Part shown: piece by piece, positions 1-5,800 of the stretch
Layout: each line of letters opens with the position of its first letter
How positions within the stretch are numbered: position 1 is the stretch's first letter
Origin: Oscillospiraceae bacterium
GTDB taxonomy: Bacteria > Bacillota > Clostridia > Oscillospirales > Acutalibacteraceae
Assembly: GCA_003517915.1 (NCBI GenBank)
Contig: DOZQ01000266.1
Location: 3,265 to 12,251, forward strand
Length of the DNA stretch: 8,987 nt
Direction: 5' to 3'
The notes under the pieces: generated by a model
The model's database searches: none
Seen by the model: the letters and a program-made list of their open reading frames with translations, nothing else
What the model was told of the DNA's origin: nothing
Position numbers and translations under genes: made by a program

Positions 1-19
1 TTCAAGTGGTTTGGCTATA
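1..19 (-). repeat. IS630-like terminal sequence, inverted copy at the window edge
   Basis: Read on the minus strand, these 19 bases (TATAGCCAAACCACTTGAA) match 16 of 19 positions of 8309-8327 (TATAGTAATACCACTTGAA), including an unbroken ACCACTTGAA. The copy at 8309 lies 49 bases upstream of an IS630-type transposase start, so the motif is probably the terminal inverted repeat of that element type or of a related MITE. The orientation puts the body of the left element outside the window, to the left. The match stops at base 1 only because the window does. A chance match is possible but unlikely for a 10-base identity plus the flanking TATAG. Confidence 0.45.
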
Positions 20-49
20 TAATCAGCTTTTGCATAACAAAATAAGAAC

Positions 50-1327
50 CTAAATTTTAACCCGGTTCATCACCATCCCGGTAGTCAGCTTGGGATAAAA
101 ATAGGTGGATTTCTGTGGCATTTTACCTTTTTCCAAGGCTACCGCGCAGATCTCGTCCACCCGGGTGGGATTAAGCAAAAACGCGCAGTTCATTCCCTCG
201 CGCATGGTGAGCGCTTCCTCCATATCCCTTGTGTAGCGCAGATTTTTACCCTGAGCCATATTCTGCTTGTCAATGCCCAAAAGCTCATCTAAAATCAGGG
301 TGTGCAGCACCGAAACGTCCAGCTCTCTGAGCGCAGCCCCGCTGTCAGGCATTTTTTGCTCCATTATGTCCTTGCCGAGCAGACTCAGCAGCGTGAAGCT
401 GTCACCGCCGTTATAAAAGCCAAATACGGTGTTGCCTTTTTCATAATTTTCGCTCATGACCCGGCTCAGTTCTCCTATAGGAATTCCCCCGCTTACCTCA
501 AAATATTCTTCACAGCGCTTTAGCAGCTTTCCAGCGTCAAAATCTTCGAGCGAATGCACGATTCGGTGAGTGGGATAAACCACAAGCCCGGGATTTTGCA
601 TGTCGCATAAAAACATCATTACGTAATCGGCTAGGTCGCCCGGCTTCGCCATGCCGTTTTCTCTCAGATAATTCCGATAATTAAGCGCGGTTTCATACCG
701 ATGATGTCCGTCGGCTATATAGAGCTTACGATTTTCAAACTGTTTTGTTACTTCTTCTATAACCGCCGGATCGGTAACGGCCCATAGGCTGTGGCGGATA
801 CCGGCCTCGTCGGTGTATTCGCTGAGTGCCGGGGCATCGGCCGCCCGAGCTAGAAGCGACGGCGTTTCGCGGCTTTCATCCATATAAAGTGAATATATCT
901 GGCTGAAATTACAGCCAGTGGCTTTCATAAGATTAAAGCGGTCGGTCTTGGCTTTTGAAAGGGTTTCCTCATGGGGAAGCACAACACCCTTTTCAAATTC
1001 CTCAAGCTTTACAAGGCATATAAGCCCCTCTATCGCCATGCGTTTGCCCAGAGCGTCAAACTCCTCACGGTAAACATAATAAGCCGGCTGAGAATCGGGT
1101 TTTAATATCTCGCCGCTCAACCAGATGTTCAGCGTTTCTCCCGCTGTTTTATAAGGATTCTCCCCTTCTTTCGGAAGTTCGAGCCGGATTATATTGTGGG
1201 GATTGCGCCGCAGATATCCTATTCTTTGCTCCTCACTGATAATGTCGTAGGGAGGGCAGCACAGCTCCGCCGTCTCTCCCGCTTTTTTTGTAAAACGCAG
1301 ACCGGAAAAAGGTTTTATCCTGGCCAA
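50..1327 (-). CDS. DUF1015 family protein (DGHHRY motif)
   Basis: A cytoplasmic protein of about 425 residues, the usual size for the DUF1015 family (PF06245), whose biochemical role is not firmly established. Numbered from the TTG start, the family marks are a near-N-terminal I-K-P-F-S-G-L-R, P-P-Y-D at 25-28, P-H-E-E-T at 118-122, a K-T-D-R block at 127-130, and D-G-H-H-R-Y at 206-211. The last resembles the nucleotide-binding G-H-H-R loop of ParB-like proteins; that link is inference. No signal peptide or membrane segment is visible. Start choice: a GTG at 1336 also opens the frame, but a GGAG (1339-1336) lies 8 bases before the TTG at 1327, ideal Shine-Dalgarno spacing, while the GTG itself overlaps that GGAG. 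Stop is TAG at 52-50. In many bacteria the family sits beside serine biosynthesis genes; here its neighbours are a divergent PHP gene and, downstream, a mobile-element end. No terminator hairpin is visible in the last 50 bases. Confidence 0.9.
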   Translation of the reverse strand: MARIKPFSGLRFTKKAGETAELCCPPYDIISEEQRIGYLRRNPHNIIRLELPKEGENPYKTAGETLNIWLSGEILKPDSQPAYYVYREEFDALGKRMAIEGLICLVKLEEFEKGVVLPHEETLSKAKTDRFNLMKATGCNFSQIYSLYMDESRETPSLLARAADAPALSEYTDEAGIRHSLWAVTDPAVIEEVTKQFENRKLYIADGHHRYETALNYRNYLRENGMAKPGDLADYVMMFLCDMQNPGLVVYPTHRIVHSLEDFDAGKLLKRCEEYFEVSGGIPIGELSRVMSENYEKGNTVFGFYNGGDSFTLLSLLGKDIMEQKMPDSGAALRELDVSVLHTLILDELLGIDKQNMAQGKNLRYTRDMEEALTMREGMNCAFLLNPTRVDEICAVALEKGKMPQKSTYFYPKLTTGMVMNRVKI

Positions 1328-1335
1328 AAGAATCA

Positions 1336-1339
1336 CTCC
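1336..1339 (-). promoter_or_regulatory. Shine-Dalgarno site deciding the DUF1015 start
   Basis: On the minus strand GGAG is followed by an 8-base spacer and then TTG at 1327-1325. The alternative GTG start at 1336-1334 shares a base with this site and has only a weak GGAAACGGA upstream, so the TTG start is preferred. Confidence 0.5.
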
Positions 1340-1362
1340 GTTTCCATATAGTTACTGCTCTT

Positions 1363-1392
1363 ATTGTATTATATACACCTAGCTCCCGTCAA
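1363..1392 (-). promoter_or_regulatory. Promoter of the DUF1015 gene
   Basis: On the minus strand TTGACG (1392-1387) is followed by an 18-base spacer and TACAAT (1368-1363). A perfect TATAAT overlaps at 1373-1368 but would leave only a 13-base spacer. Both lie 25-65 bases before the start codon. This is a standard sigma-A type arrangement; the start point has not been mapped. Confidence 0.55.
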
Positions 1393-1438
1393 CCGCTATT
1401 TTAAAAGGTAAATTGATTTATCCCGCCGCGCGGAATCC

Positions 1439-1467
1439 TCGACAATAGGCAATTCCTGTGGTACAAT
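1439..1467 (+). promoter_or_regulatory. Promoter of the PHP gene
   Basis: TCGACA (1439-1444), a 17-base spacer and TACAAT (1462-1467) form a good sigma-A type promoter. It implies a transcription start near 1474 and a leader of about 27 bases. An AGAGG ribosome site (1491-1495) follows, 5 bases before the ATG. It diverges from the DUF1015 promoter with about 45 bases between the two -35 boxes. Confidence 0.6.
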
Positions 1468-1500
1468 ATCTTTACACAACAACTTGAAAAAGAGGATTTT

Positions 1501-2244
1501 ATGCGCTTCTATTATGATCTGCATCTGCATTCCTGTCTTTCTCCCTGCGGAGACGACGACATGACCCCTTATAATCTGGTCAATATGGCGGCACTTTTAG
1601 GGCTGGATATCATAGCCCTGACCGATCACAATTCGTCGCTTAACTGTCCGGCGGCGCTGGCGGCGGCGGACAAGGCCGGAGTTTTGCTTATACCCGGAAT
1701 GGAGCTTTGTACAAGTGAAGAAATCCATGTTATCTGTCTTTTTGAAACGCCGGACGGCGCCGCGGAATTTGACCGCTATGTATCTTCTCGGTTGCCCGAT
1801 ATCGCCAACCGTCCCGAAATTTTCGGCAATCAGCTTATTATGGATTCCGGCGACACCGTGACCGGCCGTGTCGTGCCGCTGCTTATAAACGCGGCCGATA
1901 TCAGCGTCATGGACGTGACCGCATTGACCGGAGCTTACGGGGGTATCGCCTTTCCTGCTCATATCGACCGACCCGCCTACAGCATTTTGTCCGCTTTGGG
2001 AGATATCCCTCCTGATTGCGGGTTCACCGCAGCGGAAATTTCAGCTCGTCCGCAAAATAAAATACCCGCGCTTAAAAAAAACCATCCTGCACTTATGGAT
2101 TTTTTAATACTCAGCAATTCCGATGCGCATTCCCTTGGGAATATGAAAGAAAAAAACGCATGGATTGACCTTCCCGAGCGTTCGTCTTCCGCAGTTATAT
2201 CCGCAATTAAAAAAAGTGGTAATTACACCGGATTTGACGGGTGA
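1501..2244 (+). CDS. PHP-domain metal-dependent phosphoesterase
   Basis: A 247-residue cytoplasmic protein made almost entirely of a PHP domain, the trinuclear-metal phosphoesterase fold also found in histidinol phosphatase and bacterial DNA polymerases. The expected metal ligands are all visible: H8-x-H10 in the N-terminal D-L-H-L-H-S, acidic residues D18-D20, D42-H43 in A-L-T-D-H-N-S, E68 in G-M-E-L, H76, H154 in F-P-A-H-I-D, and D208-x-H210 in N-S-D-A-H-S. Hydrolysis of a phosphoester is therefore likely; the substrate is unknown. The length is that of stand-alone PHP proteins of clostridia, some of which occur beside hydrogenase-type genes, but nothing of that kind is present here. The ATG has an AGAGG 5 bases upstream and a promoter at 1439-1467. 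It is transcribed away from DUF1015 and appears monocistronic, with a strong terminator about 190 bases past the stop. It is not a known polymerase-associated or HisK-like member as far as I can tell. Confidence 0.88.
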   Translation: MRFYYDLHLHSCLSPCGDDDMTPYNLVNMAALLGLDIIALTDHNSSLNCPAALAAADKAGVLLIPGMELCTSEEIHVICLFETPDGAAEFDRYVSSRLPDIANRPEIFGNQLIMDSGDTVTGRVVPLLINAADISVMDVTALTGAYGGIAFPAHIDRPAYSILSALGDIPPDCGFTAAEISARPQNKIPALKKNHPALMDFLILSNSDAHSLGNMKEKNAWIDLPERSSSAVISAIKKSGNYTGFDG

Positions 2245-2435
2245 TAGCACCGTGACAAATGAGTCGCCCCCCACGCAGCAGCTACGGCAAATTATGATGA
2301 CATCCCATCGCCGTCATTTTTTCATGGTGCAAGGGCGTAAAGGTGAATCGTGCCAATTGCTGAAATACATATTTTATGCAGAAGAAAAGCGTCATTACTT
2401 AGCTGAATATAAGGGTATTACAGACTTGAGAGATG
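2245..2435. other. Intergenic stretch without a recognisable gene
   Basis: Between the PHP stop and the terminator I see no supportable gene. An open frame runs through (ATGs at 2294 and 2297, ending at 2512), but it has no Shine-Dalgarno site, no recognisable motif, and reads straight through the terminator hairpin. A weak hairpin (ATGAC 2297-2301 with GTCAT 2313-2317, 11-base loop) followed by six T (2317-2322) could be a first, inefficient terminator for the PHP mRNA. Confidence 0.5.
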
Positions 2436-2478
2436 AATCCCGTACATATGCGATTATCGTATATGTACGGGATTTTTT
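2436..2478 (+). terminator. Strong intrinsic terminator after the PHP gene
   Basis: AATCCCGTACATAT (2436-2449) pairs perfectly with ATATGTACGGGATT (2461-2474). The stem continues inward through a G-U pair and three more pairs to a 3-base loop (2454-2456), giving about 18 pairs. A T6 tract (2473-2478) follows directly, so it acts on plus-strand transcripts. No U-tract exists on the other strand, so it looks one-directional. It isolates the PHP unit from the galactosidase leader. Confidence 0.85.
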
Positions 2479-2570
2479 AATATGGCTCGGCATATTAGAC
2501 TACAGGGAATAAAGCAGTTTCTGCCACGTGGTGGGGTTCATTTTGTCGAGAGACGCAATTATATTCGTTC

Positions 2571-2600
2571 ATAAAAAATAATAAAAAATAACAAAAACTT
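2571..2600 (+). promoter_or_regulatory. Phased A-tracts (UP element or bend) before the galactosidase promoter
   Basis: Three A-tracts, 2573-2578, 2583-2588 and 2593-2597, repeat at exactly 10-base intervals (ATAAAAAATA twice, then ACAAAAACTT). Tracts in phase with the helix give curved DNA. The position just upstream of a -35 box also fits an UP element. The sequence is clear; the function is inferred. Confidence 0.55.
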
Positions 2601-2601
2601 A

Positions 2602-2631
2602 TTTACAAATATTCTGATAATGTGTTAGTAT
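2602..2631 (+). promoter_or_regulatory. Candidate promoter of the galactosidase gene
   Basis: TTTACA (2602-2607) is separated by 18 bases from TAGTAT (2626-2631), which carries an extended -10 TG at 2623-2624. The A-rich upstream element supports it. The predicted start near 2638 gives a leader of about 250 bases before the ATG at 2890. Other weaker -10-like boxes occur further down (around 2720-2730), so the start should be treated as provisional. Confidence 0.45.
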
Positions 2632-2754
2632 TGTCTATGATAAATGCTTGTTTGGTAATGTTTGCGTGTTGGAAATTGTGTAGCTCAAATACGCAAGATT
2701 TCCATTGAAAACACATGTGATTAATATAAAGCTTGCATGAAAAGGGAGGTGCAA

Positions 2755-2823
2755 GTGTTTTTGCGTGTGAAAAAACTTTCGAGTGGAAAAGCCCTTCTAA
2801 TACTCGAGGTTCAGGCAGTTTAG
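2755..2823 (+). CDS. Possible 22-codon leader ORF
   Basis: A GTG at 2755 lies 5 bases after a near-ideal AAAGGGAGG (2741-2749) and opens 22 codons, giving M-F-L-R-V-K-K-L-S-S-G-K-A-L-L-I-L-E-V-Q-A-V before TAG at 2821. The same frame also has GTG at 2749 and ATG at 2737, but those lie on or before the ribosome site. The ORF ends 2 bases before the tandem repeats and 66 bases before the galactosidase ATG. No homology is recognised. It could be a translated leader that affects the structures around it, or the Shine-Dalgarno-like sequence could be fortuitous. There is no run of regulatory codons of the classical attenuation kind. Confidence 0.25.
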   Translation: MFLRVKKLSSGKALLILEVQAV

Positions 2824-2825
2824 GG

Positions 2826-2870
2826 ATTTACGGAGAAGAGAATTACGGAGAAGAGATTTAACAGAGAAGA
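2826..2870 (+). repeat. Three tandem 15-base purine-rich repeats
   Basis: The units are ATTTACGGAGAAGAG (2826-2840), AATTACGGAGAAGAG (2841-2855) and ATTTAACAGAGAAGA (2856-2870). The first two differ at one base; the third at four. They sit directly before the ribosome site AGAGAGG (2873-2879) of the galactosidase. Each of the first two contains CGGAG, a Shine-Dalgarno-like core. Confidence 0.85.
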
Positions 2871-2872
2871 AA

Positions 2873-2879
2873 AGAGAGG
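2873..2879 (+). promoter_or_regulatory. Ribosome binding site of the galactosidase
   Basis: AGAGAGG lies 10 bases before the ATG at 2890. The spacing is slightly long but functional. The ATG begins a clear signal peptide, so this start is preferred. Confidence 0.7.
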
Positions 2880-2889
2880 TTGTGTAGCA

Positions 2890-5800
2890 ATGCGAAAAAT
2901 CAAGCTGGCAAAAAGACCAATATCCCTTGTTATTATATTTCTGTTGGTAGTGTCGGCACTGTCGTTTCCGCTTTCTTCCTTTACAGCGGACGCGGCGATT
3001 ACTTACGAGCAGATATCCTACAACGCCACGACCGGTCGGGGAACGCCGACGAACCAACCACAAGTAAATGGACACGCCGTGCAGAGGACGGCAATAACCG
3101 GGCATGAATATGTCGATGCCATATTCGGCACACAGGGTTATAACACCTCATGGAATAACGTCGATTATCGCGCCGCGTTTGACGGAAACAATTCAGGAAG
3201 CTCCGGTACCTTCTTCGACGGCTATGTCGGCGGACATGTCGGCGTCGAATTTAAACAGCCGCAGATCGTTTCGCAGATAGCCTACCGGACAAGGCAAAAC
3301 GCAGCTCGCTTAAACGGCGCTTCCTTCCAGGGCTCGAACGACGGGATAAATTATACGACACTCTACAGGATAGAATGTCCAGCCACAAACACCAACTACA
3401 CGAGAAACGTAGAAAACAGCAGCCTGATCGCGCAGACCCCATATAAATATTACCGCATATTCGGTGACAATACGGGGGATATGCTGAACGTCTGCGAGCT
3501 GTATCTCTATACATACGCCGAAGGTACCGGTCCCTTCGACGCTTTGTCCATTCCGGAAACCGTAGGTGACGGCTACGAGTTGCCGACGACCATTATCGGC
3601 AGCGCCATCACCTGGAGCGCCGACCTGCCGGAAATGTTAAACGGCAATGTTATAAAGGCAAAAGCCGTAAACACCCCTTTGGTTCTGACCGCGACTATCG
3701 GCGAGGAATCAAGGCAGTTCCCCGTAACCGTAACAGGTCTGCTTAACGCGCTGGATATTCCCACCACAGTGACAAACGGCTATGAACTGCCGACCCTGGA
3801 CGGAGCGATAACCTGGTCAAGCTCGATTCCGGCTATGCTAAACGGCAGCATAATAAAGGCGGCGGCTTTTGATACTCCGATTCTGCTGAGCGCGGCTATG
3901 AGCGGATCGACACTGTCGTTTCCCGTAACCGTCACCGGCATTCTGGACGGAATAGTCGTCGCGAATCCGTTCGTTACCGGCAGGATGCTGCCCGAGCAGT
4001 CGTTCGGCGAGGATATCACCTGGGAGTGCGACCCGCCCGCTGTGCTGGTTGACGGGGCACTCAGAACAACCGTGGAGACGGAAGTTACGCTGACAGCCAA
4101 ATACGGCACCGACGTCCGCGTGTTCCCGGATATACTGGTCGTTTTGGTGCCGCCCGTGGTTTTAACCGGCAACGAATGGAGCATAACAGGCTCATCGACC
4201 GGCTTTAATTTCAGTACCGGGGGCGAGAACCCGCGCTCCAACTACTATCTGTATGACACAGAGCAAAAGGCGCTGGAGAATTTCACGCTCTACCCGTTTG
4301 CGGACGAAGCCGGAACAATTTCGAATTCCGAAAGCATTCTGCCGCTTAACGGCACATGGAAGTTCCACTTTTCCCGCAATCCGGGCTTACGCCCCTGGCC
4401 GGTGGCAGGCGTCGGGCAGGAACCCAGGGACTTTATCTCGAATACGTTTGACGATTCCGGCTGGGACGATATGACGGTGCCGAAAAGCTGGCAGGTCACC
4501 TTCAATGCCGACGGAACCGCGAAGTATGACCAGGCTCAGTATGTCAACTCCCAAAACGCGTGGAACAGATACGCCAGCAACAACGCGACAACCGCACCTG
4601 CCGCACCTACAAACTACAACGGCGTGGGTACCTATCGCAGAACCTTCGAGATTCCGGCCGACTGGGAAGGCAAGCAGATATTCCTGAACTTTGACGGCAT
4701 AAGCGCGTGCTATATCTGGATTAACGGCCGTACGGTCGGCTGGTCTACCGATATCTGGACGCACCACGAGTTCGACATAACTCCGTATCTGAAAGCCGGC
4801 GAAAATGTAATCGCGCTGCAGCTTATTCGCTGGACATCCGGTTCGTGGCTTGAGAATCAGGATATGCTGCGTCTTTCGGGCATAGCGAGAAACACCTACC
4901 TGATGGCGCGTAACCCAGAAGATATTTGGGATTTCCAGGTTTCGACCACGCCGGTTTCGGCGGAAGCCCTGAATAGCGGCCAGGAAACCGCCTGGACACT
5001 TGGCCTGAAAACCGCCGTACGCGATTTTTCTAATCCGAACAAAACGAGTGGGCAGTCCAAAACGGTTCACTACAAGCTTTATGACGCCCAAGGTAATATA
5101 GTTAAGCAGGAGAGCAAAACCGCCGAATATGAATATGTCAACTTCAGCAAAGACCCTGTAAGTGGATCGGCCAACGTTACCACCGAAACTCTGCCGTTCG
5201 GCGGCGGCGTACGCTACACCGCCACGCCGGAGATTACCGACAGCACCAACATCTCGCTCGCGATACCGGAGTTTACCGCAGAGCTTGAAGACCCGCATCT
5301 CTGGTCCGCCGAGGATCCGTATCTTTACAAGCTGGTTATGTATGTTGACAACGGTGAAGAGACCGAGTACACCGCCGTACGCATCGGCTTCAGATACACC
5401 ACATATGTCAACGCGACCAACGCTCAGACAGTTACAAACGGCGTTTTCGCCGCCTCGTCCGGCTCATATTGGCTGGTTAACGGCAAGAGGGTTGCGTTAT
5501 ATGGAGCCAATATCCACGAAACCAACCCCGATACGGGTTATGCAATGACGCTTGATTTGATCCGCGAGGATGAGGAGCAGATGAAGCGTCACAACGTAAA
5601 CGCGATCCGCATGGCCCATTATCCGCATGACACGCGGTATTACGATATCGCGGACGAGCTGGGTATTTACGTAATGGATGAGGCCAACCACGAGAGCCAT
5701 AACAGCACGGGCAACTCGACCGCCGGGTACTTTATGCATACGCTGCGTGACCGCATGCTCAACATGTATGAACGCGACAAGAATATGACCTCGGTCATAT

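Larger units (their letters stand above)
2638..2889 (+). promoter_or_regulatory. Long structured leader of the galactosidase mRNA
   Basis: This leader holds several non-coding features that look arranged. TTTGCGTGT occurs at 2661-2669 and again at 2760-2768, and ACGCAA at 2691-2696 can pair with either copy (9 pairs with one G-U to the first, 8 to the second). TGGAAAT (2670-2676) can pair with ATTTCCA (2698-2704), which cannot form together with the first stem in normal geometry. CTTGCA (2732-2737) pairs with TGCAAG (2750-2755) around a loop containing AGGGAGG. A short ORF and tandem 15-mers follow. It matches no riboswitch class I recognise. Confidence 0.4.

Noticed and set aside
2165..2512. 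Plus-strand open frame overlapping the end of the PHP gene
   Set aside because: No ribosome site, no family resemblance, and it reads through the strong terminator at 2436-2478.
2661..2704. True H-type pseudoknot in the galactosidase leader
   Set aside because: The strand order fits, but a single base between the two 3' strands is too short to span a stem of 6 or more pairs. Alternative hairpins are more plausible.
2711..2718. CACATGTG palindrome as a regulator operator
   Set aside because: An 8-base palindrome alone is expected by chance and has no second site or matching regulator nearby.
2638..2889. Known riboswitch or T-box in the leader
   Set aside because: I could not find the conserved core of any class I know, and no terminator with a T-tract precedes the galactosidase start.
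4387..5298. Long minus-strand open frame (about 300 codons) opposite the galactosidase
   Set aside because: It is a shadow of the galactosidase codon pattern. It has no ribosome site and no recognisable motif, and the plus-strand frame is unambiguous. The same applies to the minus-strand frames at 6331-7050, 5497-6033 and 3780-4241.
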